DNA of 34,648 nucleotides. It comes from Albugo candida. Lineage: Eukaryota; Oomycota; Peronosporomycetes; Albuginales; Albuginaceae. The notes under the pieces were generated by a model. It saw nothing but the letters and a program-made list of their open reading frames with translations, made no database searches and was not told the DNA's origin. This document shows positions 18,490 through 27,834 of the stretch, piece after piece (position 1 is the first letter of the stretch; each line of letters starts with the position of its first letter). Location: positions 1-34,648 of the forward strand of contig CAJNAR010000067.1 in the NCBI GenBank assembly GCA_905220665.1, in the 5' to 3' direction. The translations under genes and the position numbers were made by a program.

Positions 18490-20922
18490 ATGGTTTCTAT
18501 CGACATTTCGCGTTTACCCATCGTTACGTCGTCCGACGATGTCACAACTCGTGCACCAGTTCCAACGGAAAATGTTTCTTTGGATGCGGCCACCTACCAC
18601 TCAGAATCCACGGAATCTGAAACGGTCCAATCAGATGTGACCATGACTGTCGAGCCAGCTCGTATTCTACCCAAGGAGATTCCATCGATCCCTATGGACA
18701 TCGATGACGCGACCGCGTCATTACCTCCTGTATCGGTAAAAAAACCGGTTCAACAAGAAAACCGCGCTACCTTGGCGGATATCCTGAAGGGCAACGAGGA
18801 AATCCGCAAGGATAAAGCGGCTAAAAAAGCAACATGGAAGGTTGAAATGCCTAAGCCATTAGCTGCGGATCTTCGCGCTATTGAAAAGCTTTTCGAAAAT
18901 GGCCGCCCAAGTTGGGAGATTTTGTCTGCACACTTGACTGCAGCAAAACCCTTCGCTCTACCCAGTGCAAAATTCTCGGTAGTGCTGGAAACTGGTCAGG
19001 CGCTGGTTCGAATCCCACCAGCGCATATTTTGCAATCCTTCGTTCGAGATCACGGTAATGTGATTGTCGACGAGCTTTTCGAAGCAGGGAAAATTGGCCA
19101 ATTGGCTAAATTGCCAGGTGGTAATTTGAGACTCCTCGTTACCGAAGAGGAAGTTTGCCATAAATTGGCCCACGAAACTGTTACGATTCTTGGGAACAAA
19201 TACTCATTCCGTGAATTCGATATTCTTGGTTCGAGATTTTTCTTGGATATTTTCGGAATCGGACCGGAAATGTCCACACTCAACATTGCGTCGGCTTTGC
19301 ATCGTCTTGGGTGCGATGTTCTGTATGAGAATTTTCGTGAAGCAGTGGCTTCCAGACGACTTGCTATGTCGACTTGGAGAGTTTATTTCCGCGACACAAG
19401 CTGTCCTGAACAGCTAATGGTTGGCGGAAAAGTTTGTGAGCAAATATGTATCGAGGGGAGATACTATTTGGCTCGAGGGAAAGCTTCTCCCCTCCCGGTT
19501 GATCGGTTGAGGATGGGTCAGCGCAGTCCACACTGCTTACTGCTGCCGGTGAAAACTCCTCAACCGAATCAAAAACCGACGAAACAAACCGCTTCATCGG
19601 TCAAAAGCCAGCCCATGAAGTCGAAAACGACACCAAAGCAGGAAAAAAACACCAGCAAATTACCGGAGGTGTCTAAACAATGTCTTGAAAACAAGCAATC
19701 TAATCTTCAAGACACCCCTGGTACCACCGCTGACGATGCGACAATTCCAGTATTACAAAACTCTGTTCCGACTCAGGAGAAAACTCCCTCAGCTGTTCAG
19801 GCTGTCGAGGAAAATGGAGCAAATATTACCCAACAAGACGAGTCGAAGTCCGCCGAAGACATGTGGACTCCAGTTCGAAATCGCAACAAGCGTAATCGAT
19901 CTATTGATCGCTTTCAAAGCTTATTGAGCAATGCCCCTCCCAAATCATTGGAAGGTTTGGCTACGAGCAATTATTTCAATGTGCTCGGCTCCGTCGACGT
20001 CGACTTTGTCAAAATTGACGTAAGTACGAAGGACGACTTTGGGAAAAGGTACCAGGTTGTACCATCCAAACTTGTGGTGAAAAACGATTTGGCCAATTCT
20101 AAAGAAGCGGCTCACTTCGTCAAAAAAAACCACACCCGAATTGAAAAGGACGATCGTCCGACTCGTGTGGCAGAAGTAGTGGATTTCTTAATTCAAGATG
20201 TGAAAACAGCTCAGTCTCCTCCTCGACCGGATACTTTGTTGAAAGAGGATGTTTACGTTGCGAAAGCAAGTAAACATGTTGGTTTCACATCCAACGGAGA
20301 CAGTATTCTCCAATTTGCATTAGATCATCCGATTGCACTACATGGAGTGCTCAATCGTTGCATGAGGTCCAATGACCCATGCTTGGATCAAGTGGTGCGA
20401 ATACACACAATAAATCGTGTATTGGCAGCTTCCGAACCGAATTCGGATACCACGTTTAGCAAGAAGTGGTCGAAGAAAGTCGGTGGTTCCGTTTCGGCTG
20501 TTCGGAAAGTTATGCTCGCAGCGGTGGACAACTGGTGGAATGCGTCAGCTGCAGTGGAGGAATTGACACGAGCAACAAACTCGCTCGCGTTCTTTGAGCT
20601 GATGTTGATGTGCACGGCACCAACCATATACCACAGCGACCACTGGATCCAGTACGTTACTGGTCATCCAGTGGTATGGATTCCAGCTCATCACTGTCGT
20701 CTGCTTCACACGAATGTGTTGTTGCAAATTTTGCGTTCACCGTTGGGTACACTTTGCCTCAGCGAGTGGTTTGACGCAAAGTGGGAAAGTCCCATTTTCG
20801 ACGACTTGGTGCAGCTTCAGTCATCCAACCGTTTTCTTACCGACGAAGCTTCCATACTACAACTGAAGGAAGAAGACGGTATTCACAAACTCGTCGTTGG
20901 ATCCCTTTCAGTTCAATACTAA
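18490..20922 (+). CDS. LINE copy 3 ORF1 protein (810 aa)
   Basis: I chose ATG 18490 because MVSIDIS aligns with MVQVDIS of the other copies; the frame is open further upstream but only through the 5' UTR and target sequence. The protein keeps the two conserved blocks (AKFSVVLETGQ...MSTWRVYF; HFVKKNHTRIE...WIPAHHCRLLHTN) while the N-terminus and the S/K/Q-rich linker are unrelated in sequence. What stays conserved across subfamilies, including the C-terminal block, is therefore likely the functional part: RNA binding, ORF2 contact or target recognition. It ends in TAC-TAA at 20920-20922. Confidence 0.88.
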   Translation: MVSIDISRLPIVTSSDDVTTRAPVPTENVSLDAATYHSESTESETVQSDVTMTVEPARILPKEIPSIPMDIDDATASLPPVSVKKPVQQENRATLADILKGNEEIRKDKAAKKATWKVEMPKPLAADLRAIEKLFENGRPSWEILSAHLTAAKPFALPSAKFSVVLETGQALVRIPPAHILQSFVRDHGNVIVDELFEAGKIGQLAKLPGGNLRLLVTEEEVCHKLAHETVTILGNKYSFREFDILGSRFFLDIFGIGPEMSTLNIASALHRLGCDVLYENFREAVASRRLAMSTWRVYFRDTSCPEQLMVGGKVCEQICIEGRYYLARGKASPLPVDRLRMGQRSPHCLLLPVKTPQPNQKPTKQTASSVKSQPMKSKTTPKQEKNTSKLPEVSKQCLENKQSNLQDTPGTTADDATIPVLQNSVPTQEKTPSAVQAVEENGANITQQDESKSAEDMWTPVRNRNKRNRSIDRFQSLLSNAPPKSLEGLATSNYFNVLGSVDVDFVKIDVSTKDDFGKRYQVVPSKLVVKNDLANSKEAAHFVKKNHTRIEKDDRPTRVAEVVDFLIQDVKTAQSPPRPDTLLKEDVYVAKASKHVGFTSNGDSILQFALDHPIALHGVLNRCMRSNDPCLDQVVRIHTINRVLAASEPNSDTTFSKKWSKKVGGSVSAVRKVMLAAVDNWWNASAAVEELTRATNSLAFFELMLMCTAPTIYHSDHWIQYVTGHPVVWIPAHHCRLLHTNVLLQILRSPLGTLCLSEWFDAKWESPIFDDLVQLQSSNRFLTDEASILQLKEEDGIHKLVVGSLSVQY
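20867..20922 (+). promoter_or_regulatory. ORF1/ORF2 overlap in +1 frame (copy 3), no AUG
   Basis: ORF2 opens after TGA 20864-20866 and overlaps ORF1 by 56 nt. The +1 relation and the core CTAAGGGC at the ORF1 stop are kept relative to copies 1, 2 and 4, although surrounding codons differ. No in-frame ATG occurs in the first 90 or so codons. Confidence 0.62.
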
Positions 20923-23900
20923 GGGCAGCTCAACGGCCACTTTTTCGTGGACAAATAAGAACATTCTTTCCGTCAACACAAACGGAATCAAAAAGAATGG
21001 TCACCTTGCCATCCAACATACATTTTCAAAATATGCACTCTGTTGCGTCCAAGACACTCGTTTTCGTGATCGCCAGCACCTGGAGACATTTCGTTTTCAC
21101 CTGACATCGACATTCAAAACTAAATCCTTTATCAGTGATACGAATAGTCTTCACTCTCACCCCTCTCGGGAACGAGTAAACGGTGTTATGACCATTATCC
21201 GGAACGATTTTCCTGGATTTCAAACTGCTGAAGCCGTGCACAATGTCACAGTTCAAGATCGGTATCTGGTGGTTCGTTTGGTGGTTCATGGAGCACCAGT
21301 ATACGTCCACAACGTTTATGCTCCGGTGGATTCAACGGAACGAAAACCTTTTTTCGATCAGCTTCCAATTGGATCATTCGAAGAAAACGCATCACATATC
21401 GTTTGTGGAGATCTCAATACAGCTCTCTGTCCAAGTCTGGATTGTTCAAGTGGTGCATATCGTCATGAACCAAGTCGCCTCTCATGTTTGGAATGGCTTT
21501 CAAACTTGGGTGTTCTCGATGCTTGGCGTCACCAGCATCCCGAAGAGCGTATCTTTACTGGCCCTCAGCCACGACGTAATCGACTGGATTACATCCTTTT
21601 GTCGGAGCATCTCTTCCGTACAATTTATAAGGATTCAAATTATGCCACCCTTCCTCACACGGGGGATCATTTGGCACATGTACTCAAGTTTGCAAATCCG
21701 AGCCAACTTCAGGGCCGAGGTTACTGGAAATGTCCTCTCTCATTATTCGAGTACCCAGTAATCATCGAGGCGATCAAAGTCGACGCGGAACGCATTTGGG
21801 AAAAGCTTCGTGCTTCTTCCAGTCCCGGAAAGGATTGGGAGCGTTGGAAGAAGTATATGAAGCGTTTACTTCAGCAAATTCAAAAGATGATTCGACGTCA
21901 AGAGGAAGATGAGCTCATTCGAGCTCAATCGGAGTTGGAACATGCTGCATCCGCCTATCGAATATCAGATCAGAGCACAGAAACGAAACTTTACAAGGAC
22001 GCTCTTCATTTCTATCATGAACGAGTGAAGAGCTCGTCGAAGTACAATCAAGACTCCGCGTTCGACCACCAGATGCGAAATGTGGAGAAATCATCGAGAT
22101 ACTTCTTTCGTCCGCTGGATTCAACTTGTCATCGGGTGCCATTGGAAGAAGTCCTCCTTCCGAATGGCAAAGTATCAAACAATCCACTTGAAATCACCCT
22201 TCAGTTCACCGACCATTGGGGTGGAATTATGGGTGATAAGGAAAGTTCAGCTGGAGTCCCACTCCGTCCTTGTATTCAAAAACAACAAACGCTTATCGAC
22301 TCAATTACCAAAACATTAAACAGCTCTGATGAGTCGTTTCTTTCTGCTCCATTAACTAAATCGGAAATGGAAGGAGCCATCAAAAGTATGCGGCGACACT
22401 CATCACCTGGAATGGATGGATTGCCGGCAGCATTCTACCAACTTGCTCCGAGTGTCTTTGGTGAATGTTTGCAAATTGTCTTTGACGATCAACTTCGTCG
22501 AGGCTCTCTGCTGCGCTCTCAGCGTAGTTCGGCAATCACGTTGCTTTACAAAAAAGGATCTCGAGCAGATCCTGGCAACTATCGTCCTATTGCATTAATA
22601 TGCGTGGATGTGAAAGTGCTGTCAAAGGTACTTGCCTATCGACTCCAGAAAATGCTTCCGAAATTGATTCACGAAGACCAAAAAGCATTTCTGAGAGGCA
22701 GATCCATCCACCACCACATTCGATACATGAGTGATCTACAAGATTTGATCACTCATCGTGGCGAGGAAGCATATGCAACCTTTCTCGATTTTGAGAAAGC
22801 GTACGATCGAGTGGATTGGTCGTACATGTTTGCTGTGCTTTCGAAAATGAACTGCGGAAATTCGTTTATCAAGTGGATAAAGCTTCTATACACCAACACG
22901 AATGTTTCGCTGTTGTTGAATGGAACGCTTTCACCAAAGATCACTCCTTCTCGTGGAGTCAAACAAGGTGATCCACTCTCCGCATTGCTCTTTCTTATGA
23001 CTATTGAGCCGTTGGGAAATTTGTTGCGGAGACATGAAGGACCTGGTATTTGTATCACTCCAATGGATACATCAACCAGTTTATTCTTTGCGGACGACTC
23101 GACTTTGTTATCGTCTTCGCTCGGTGGGGTGGAGGCTCAGCTTGATGTCGTTCAACATTATTGTGATGGTTCAGGAGCAAAGTTGAATCTTTCAAAGTCG
23201 ACTTTACTTCCTCTTAACCGTCATCAAGCCTGTCAGCCGTTCGCTTTAGTGAAAGTTCTATCACGGTGCGAGTCGGTCAAGTATTTGGGAATTCCATTCA
23301 GTCAATCACCAGTGAGTGATTTGATGATTGAATTCCTAGAAGATCGTTTCTATGGTGGTTTTCGTCAGTGGTTTCGTCGAGCAAGAACGGTGCGTGGACG
23401 TTTATTGGTGGCGCAGACCATGGTTTTGTCACGATTATGGCATTTTACGACACATTTTGATATCCCGAAACATTTACTGCGACGATGGCAATCGATGTTA
23501 AATCGATTTGTGTTGAGTCGAAAGTATGAGCGGGATTCAACACATGTGCAGCTCATTCGATCGGAACTTTTATATCTGCCTTATTCACAAGGTGGTTTAC
23601 AGGTTCCGATGATCGAGAAGCAATTAATGAAACAACGACTCCAATTTCTACAACAATTTGCACTACATTCCAGTACACCTATTCCAAGCAACTGGACATT
23701 GACTGGTATGGAAATTGTGAAGAACATCTTACCCAACTTTGGACCGTTCAGGCCGCTCGATATCTTAACGATATCACCTCGTCGGCATGCTACCATGGTT
23801 CGTTGGAATGTAGCGTCATCGTGGTGGAAGCAGACGTGCGTTTGGTGGAGTCAGAGTAAGTGGCAACTCACACCCCAGACCTTGTCTTCACAGGAGCAAT

Positions 23901-25072
23901 ACATCGTTATGTTAAATGCTCCTGTCTGGCTGCAGGTGGATTCTCATCTTCAGTTTGAGCAACGGCAACGTTCTACTAGTGCGGTTGCTCATCGTCGATG
24001 TATGGGAATGGTCCCGGAACCTGCGCGTACTTTTAGGATGCAGTTCGCGCAAGCGTTCCGCATCCGTTCTCTACGTGATTTGTTCGGTGGAAGATCAGCT
24101 TGTTTCAATTCGTCTTCCGAGTTTGTCTTGCGTTTCAGTACGCATATAGTTGGAAATTCAGCGGAAGTAGCCAAGACAAAGCTTTTACGACGCTTGTACG
24201 TGGAAGCTACTCAAATTTTACGTCGCATTCAACCGGAGGGCGTTTTGTTGTGTCCAGAGGGTTCCATTGCAAAGGCGTATCCGGTTCAGTTTGGCATTCA
24301 AATTTCGGATACGAAGGTTTTCTTTCCGACAATTCCTCGGAATCAACTCTTTCGAGTTGTTGGGAAAGCAGAACCACCGGACAAGCCTCACCCACTGCTG
24401 CTTCACATACCAGAGAGAGACCGGCCAAGTGCTTCGACTTGGGTGAAGGATTTCTCAACGGGTTTTAAACGTCTTCGAGGACGTTTATTACCAATATACT
24501 CGGACATTCAGCTCCGACTTACATATTCAATGTTACCAGTGCGATCCTGGTTCTGGTTTTTGAAGCAAGCTCATCCGGAAATCATCCTGTGCACACAGGA
24601 GCATTGTGGTGAGGTGGAAAGTTACCAGCATCTGTTTTTCGACTGTAGTAGGACATTCCCTATTTGGGAGGAGCTATTTCCTTCTTGGACAGCTTTCTTT
24701 TCAGGTCGACCTAAGTGGACTCACATTGCGTGCCTACGACTTCCTCTCCTTCGAGACAGGTGGAAGCCATTCAGGATGGTGTTGGAAGATCTTTGGTTTG
24801 CAATGGTTGCCATTTCGATCCACTTCATCTGGACGGATCGGAATAGACGACTTTTCGACCAAGTATCTACAACACCAACAGGACCAGCTGTTTCGGTGAT
24901 CTACAGCACATTCAGCGCCCATATTCGGTTTTATCAACGTCAGTGCTATGATATCGCACAGCTTGATCAGCTTCAGACGGTTTTGCTCGGTTTATTGCAA
25001 TCAGGTTCAGCAAAAAGATATTTCTACGGGAGATCAGATCTTCTCAAGATACGAAGGCGTCAGCGCTCATAA
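20897..25072 (+). CDS. LINE copy 3 ORF2: intact APE endonuclease-reverse transcriptase (~1391 aa)
   Basis: The only uninterrupted ORF2 here; the coordinate start is a TTG, and true initiation is unknown. Endonuclease: VNTNGI, QDT (the catalytic Glu of QET is Asp), VYAP, GDLN, RLDYI, GDH. RT: PGMDGLPAAFYQ, NYRPIALI, KAFLRGRS, FLDFEKAYD, GVKQGDP, FADD. C-terminus: CTQEHCG...HLFFDC (C-x4-C-x7-H-x4-C) near residue 1231, then WTDRNRRLFD. Domain order and the CCHC tail are those of the L1/Tx1 group of LINEs, which includes target-specific members. The Asp in place of Glu leaves metal binding possible but should lower activity, or this subfamily tolerates it. Confidence 0.92.
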   Translation: MDPFQFNTKGSSTATFSWTNKNILSVNTNGIKKNGHLAIQHTFSKYALCCVQDTRFRDRQHLETFRFHLTSTFKTKSFISDTNSLHSHPSRERVNGVMTIIRNDFPGFQTAEAVHNVTVQDRYLVVRLVVHGAPVYVHNVYAPVDSTERKPFFDQLPIGSFEENASHIVCGDLNTALCPSLDCSSGAYRHEPSRLSCLEWLSNLGVLDAWRHQHPEERIFTGPQPRRNRLDYILLSEHLFRTIYKDSNYATLPHTGDHLAHVLKFANPSQLQGRGYWKCPLSLFEYPVIIEAIKVDAERIWEKLRASSSPGKDWERWKKYMKRLLQQIQKMIRRQEEDELIRAQSELEHAASAYRISDQSTETKLYKDALHFYHERVKSSSKYNQDSAFDHQMRNVEKSSRYFFRPLDSTCHRVPLEEVLLPNGKVSNNPLEITLQFTDHWGGIMGDKESSAGVPLRPCIQKQQTLIDSITKTLNSSDESFLSAPLTKSEMEGAIKSMRRHSSPGMDGLPAAFYQLAPSVFGECLQIVFDDQLRRGSLLRSQRSSAITLLYKKGSRADPGNYRPIALICVDVKVLSKVLAYRLQKMLPKLIHEDQKAFLRGRSIHHHIRYMSDLQDLITHRGEEAYATFLDFEKAYDRVDWSYMFAVLSKMNCGNSFIKWIKLLYTNTNVSLLLNGTLSPKITPSRGVKQGDPLSALLFLMTIEPLGNLLRRHEGPGICITPMDTSTSLFFADDSTLLSSSLGGVEAQLDVVQHYCDGSGAKLNLSKSTLLPLNRHQACQPFALVKVLSRCESVKYLGIPFSQSPVSDLMIEFLEDRFYGGFRQWFRRARTVRGRLLVAQTMVLSRLWHFTTHFDIPKHLLRRWQSMLNRFVLSRKYERDSTHVQLIRSELLYLPYSQGGLQVPMIEKQLMKQRLQFLQQFALHSSTPIPSNWTLTGMEIVKNILPNFGPFRPLDILTISPRRHATMVRWNVASSWWKQTCVWWSQSKWQLTPQTLSSQEQYIVMLNAPVWLQVDSHLQFEQRQRSTSAVAHRRCMGMVPEPARTFRMQFAQAFRIRSLRDLFGGRSACFNSSSEFVLRFSTHIVGNSAEVAKTKLLRRLYVEATQILRRIQPEGVLLCPEGSIAKAYPVQFGIQISDTKVFFPTIPRNQLFRVVGKAEPPDKPHPLLLHIPERDRPSASTWVKDFSTGFKRLRGRLLPIYSDIQLRLTYSMLPVRSWFWFLKQAHPEIILCTQEHCGEVESYQHLFFDCSRTFPIWEELFPSWTAFFSGRPKWTHIACLRLPLLRDRWKPFRMVLEDLWFAMVAISIHFIWTDRNRRLFDQVSTTPTGPAVSVIYSTFSAHIRFYQRQCYDIAQLDQLQTVLLGLLQSGSAKRYFYGRSDLLKIRRRQRS

Positions 25073-25204
25073 GTCTGAGCTGAGTGGCTAGTCTACTCAA
25101 CTGTCTTCAACCGCACCAAGTTCACTATTTGTGACTTTTCAAGCCACATCTGCATGTATTATATGTTATTTATTGTAGTTTAGGCATTTAGAGAAGTCAT
25201 TTAC

Positions 25205-25226
25205 GTCTAATTCTAGTAATATAGAC
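25205..25226 (+). other. Conserved 3' terminal hairpin of LINE copy 3
   Basis: GTCTA (25205-25209) and TAGAC (25222-25226) with the same loop as the other copies, in an otherwise diverged 3' UTR. The end is gacaacttcaa instead of gacaccttcaa. Confidence 0.65.
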
Positions 25227-25234
25227 AACTTCAA

Positions 25235-25252
25235 CTGTGCTACATCCCCCGG
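25235..25252 (+). repeat. Target-site sequence at LINE junction 4 with two extra G
   Basis: ctgtgctacatccccc followed by gg before the element start at 25253. The two G are not in the tRNA flank or the element and look like non-templated bases added at the 5' junction. Confidence 0.85.
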
Positions 25253-25344
25253 ACTTCTCAATTTGCCGGCTACTACGTAACACGCCAAGTTAGTACAAAA
25301 CAACTCGAAAAACTACCTTTTTCAACTCTTTCCTCTCGAAAACA

Positions 25345-27834
25345 ATGGTCCAAGTCGACATATCGACACAACCAAGGGTGCTAGCGTCCACTTGTAGTGA
25401 CGTGGCAACCCTCATGAGTCACCCAGCCTTGGGTGATTGCATGATTGTTGATGCGTCATCACCCCTGTGTGATGACGTGGAAAGTACCCCCACCCCCAGT
25501 GTGACGGTACAGGTTCATACCGGTACTACCGGAGTCGGATCTGATACCGGTGGTACATGCGGTACTGTCGTTGCCTCGTCACAGGGTGACCCAAAGGCAA
25601 CTGCAAGTGTGGACGACACTAAAAGTCCCACGCTTGCTGACCTGATCAAGTCACAGGAGTCCTTGCGTAAGGACCAGGCTAGAGCTCGAGCGAAATTTCG
25701 CGTAGAGCTCGCAAAGCCGAAAGCCTCGGATATCGAGGCTATATTGCAGCTATATGCTGATGGGGAGCACCCGGATTGGTCGGTTCTGTCTGCTAAATTG
25801 GAAGCAGCAAGACCTTTCCAAATCCGGAAAGCAACCTTCCCGATGGTCTTGGAGACGGGCCAGTCCTTGACCCGTACTCCAAATGGAAAAATACTAACAT
25901 CCCTGATGCGAGACCACGGTAATCCGGTTTTTGAAAGCCTACTGGAGAGCCGGTCAATCGCTCAGGTGTCCAAAATGCCTGGGGGAAACATCAGAGTGAT
26001 GGTCACCACAGCGGATGCCTGCCAACAGTTGGAGTGTCAGCCGGTGACTATCCTTGGGGAAAAGTATTTTTTTCGAGAGTTTGATACTCTTGAAACAAAG
26101 TACTACCTCGATGTTTTCGGCGTAGGCGTGGAGGAAGAACGGAACAACATTCTCCGTGCTCTTCACCAACTAGGATGTCAAGTGGTGTATGACACCTTCC
26201 GCGAGACGATTCCCACAAAGGCAGTGGTGATGTCGACTTGGCGAGTTTACTTCGGTAGTCTGACGTGCCCCCAACAACTGGTTCGAGTTGGTAAAGTGAT
26301 TGAACAAATCGCTTACGACAAACAGCTCTACCCAGTACGGGGTAAGAATGCTCCTATTCCAACGGAACGACCACGTTTTGGTCAACGTGGTCCTTATTGC
26401 TTGGATTTGGGTGCTACATCAACCCCGGGAGCACGGCAACACCAAAGCAAGCAAAACAATCCAAAACAACGCAAAAATCAATCTGCAACTCAGATTCACA
26501 ACACCCAAAAACAACAAAAGAACCAGAAACATACAACCGAACCAGCGGCACTCGTGGTGGCACCACAAAAGGTGGTGAATCCAGTTCCCAGTAAGGAATT
26601 GGTGGCGAGAAAACCTGACCGGAAGCTCTCCGATCAAATCTCGTTGGAGCTCAACACTCCCCCCACTATCACACCACCAGGAGCACAAGCTTTATTGCAA
26701 CCCACACCTCCCATCCTCCAACTGACCAGTCAGTCATACTCACAACCACGGGTAGAGCGGGATGGGGATGTATCCATGAAGTTGGCTTGGACGAGTGGAA
26801 AACGTAATCGGGTGGAGCCGTTCGACCAAATGGTCTCCAAAGCACCACCTCTTGCGCTTCCGAAACTAGCGACGAGTAACTATTTTTCCGTGCTCGCAAC
26901 TATGGAGGTGGAGATCGAAGAAGTAACAGCGGTTGCCAATCCAGAGAATGGCAATCGCGTCCAAATCATCCCCGTGAAAGCACGGATGCCAAAAGAGGTG
27001 GCCACCTCGAAAGAGGCGGCACACTTTTATCAAAAACGTCATACAACAATCGAGAAATCGGAACGACCAACCCGAGTTGGTGAAATAGGGGAGCTGATGG
27101 AAATCGATTCGAAAAATGCCCTTCACTCACTCCGACCGGACAAGCTGGTTCAAGCGGATTCTTGCATCCCTCATGTGCGGAAGCTAATCCAGTTCTGCAC
27201 AAATCCGGACAAAATCATCCGAGCGGCACTTGATCATCCGATCACGATGAATGGTGTGCTACTTGCATGTATGGAGTCGAATGATAAAGCTTTGGATGAA
27301 GTGGCTCATCTACTTATGATAAATCGCGTTTTTGCAACTCACAATCTCGGCGAAGATGTTACGTTTGCGACGCGATGGAGTCGCCACGTTGGTGGAAAAG
27401 TTCCCTCCAAGCGATCTGTTCTGTTCGAGAAAGTAATGTCGTGGTGGACGTCAGTGCCGGACATCGTTATCGGTTTGACTCGAGCAACGAAAGCTCTCGC
27501 GTTGTTGGAACTTTTATTCATGTGTACTGCTCCGACATTCTACACCAACGACCACTGGATCCAATATCTCACCGATGGACCAGTGATCTGGATTCCGGGT
27601 CATCATTGTCGTTTACTTCCAACCAATGTGATCATATCCTTCTTCCGCTCCGACGTTGGCATAAAGTGTTGGTCGCAATGGTTTGGAGGTAGATGGCGTG
27701 GACTTCTCCATGGTGACATCGCTGAGCTTTCCGTCAATCTCAGCTTTTTTCCAGAGGAGCACACAACACTTCACCTCTCACAACAAGATGGTGAAATGAG
27801 GTTGATTACTGGTCCACTTCAGCGTGAATGCTAA
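25345..27834 (+). CDS. LINE copy 4 ORF1 protein (829 aa)
   Basis: Differs from the copy 1 ORF1 protein at only four residues that I can find (A37 for S, G63 for R, D90 for N, K240 for N). Domain layout as for copy 1: N-terminal S/T-rich region, central conserved block, Q/N/K linker, C-terminal conserved block. Fully open. Given the supposed older position, such high identity to copy 1 is unexpected. Confidence 0.88.
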   Translation: MVQVDISTQPRVLASTCSDVATLMSHPALGDCMIVDASSPLCDDVESTPTPSVTVQVHTGTTGVGSDTGGTCGTVVASSQGDPKATASVDDTKSPTLADLIKSQESLRKDQARARAKFRVELAKPKASDIEAILQLYADGEHPDWSVLSAKLEAARPFQIRKATFPMVLETGQSLTRTPNGKILTSLMRDHGNPVFESLLESRSIAQVSKMPGGNIRVMVTTADACQQLECQPVTILGEKYFFREFDTLETKYYLDVFGVGVEEERNNILRALHQLGCQVVYDTFRETIPTKAVVMSTWRVYFGSLTCPQQLVRVGKVIEQIAYDKQLYPVRGKNAPIPTERPRFGQRGPYCLDLGATSTPGARQHQSKQNNPKQRKNQSATQIHNTQKQQKNQKHTTEPAALVVAPQKVVNPVPSKELVARKPDRKLSDQISLELNTPPTITPPGAQALLQPTPPILQLTSQSYSQPRVERDGDVSMKLAWTSGKRNRVEPFDQMVSKAPPLALPKLATSNYFSVLATMEVEIEEVTAVANPENGNRVQIIPVKARMPKEVATSKEAAHFYQKRHTTIEKSERPTRVGEIGELMEIDSKNALHSLRPDKLVQADSCIPHVRKLIQFCTNPDKIIRAALDHPITMNGVLLACMESNDKALDEVAHLLMINRVFATHNLGEDVTFATRWSRHVGGKVPSKRSVLFEKVMSWWTSVPDIVIGLTRATKALALLELLFMCTAPTFYTNDHWIQYLTDGPVIWIPGHHCRLLPTNVIISFFRSDVGIKCWSQWFGGRWRGLLHGDIAELSVNLSFFPEEHTTLHLSQQDGEMRLITGPLQREC
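27806..27834 (+). promoter_or_regulatory. ORF1/ORF2 overlap in +1 frame (copy 4), no AUG
   Basis: Same overlap and junction sequence as copy 1. ORF2 starts in the +1 frame without an ATG. Confidence 0.6.

Larger units (their letters stand above)
18390..25234 (+). mobile_element. LINE copy 3, full length (6845 bp), divergent subfamily, both ORFs intact
   Basis: A second subfamily of the same LINE, inserted at the same tRNA-Ala-derived sequence (junctions 18374-18389 and 25235-25250). Both ORFs are open over their full length. DNA similarity to the other copies is low outside the first 15 nt, RT-coding segments, the ORF1/ORF2 junction and the last 75 nt. The shorter 3' UTR (about 160 nt) lacks the TTTACAAC run. 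It is the only potentially autonomous copy in the window. Confidence 0.92.
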
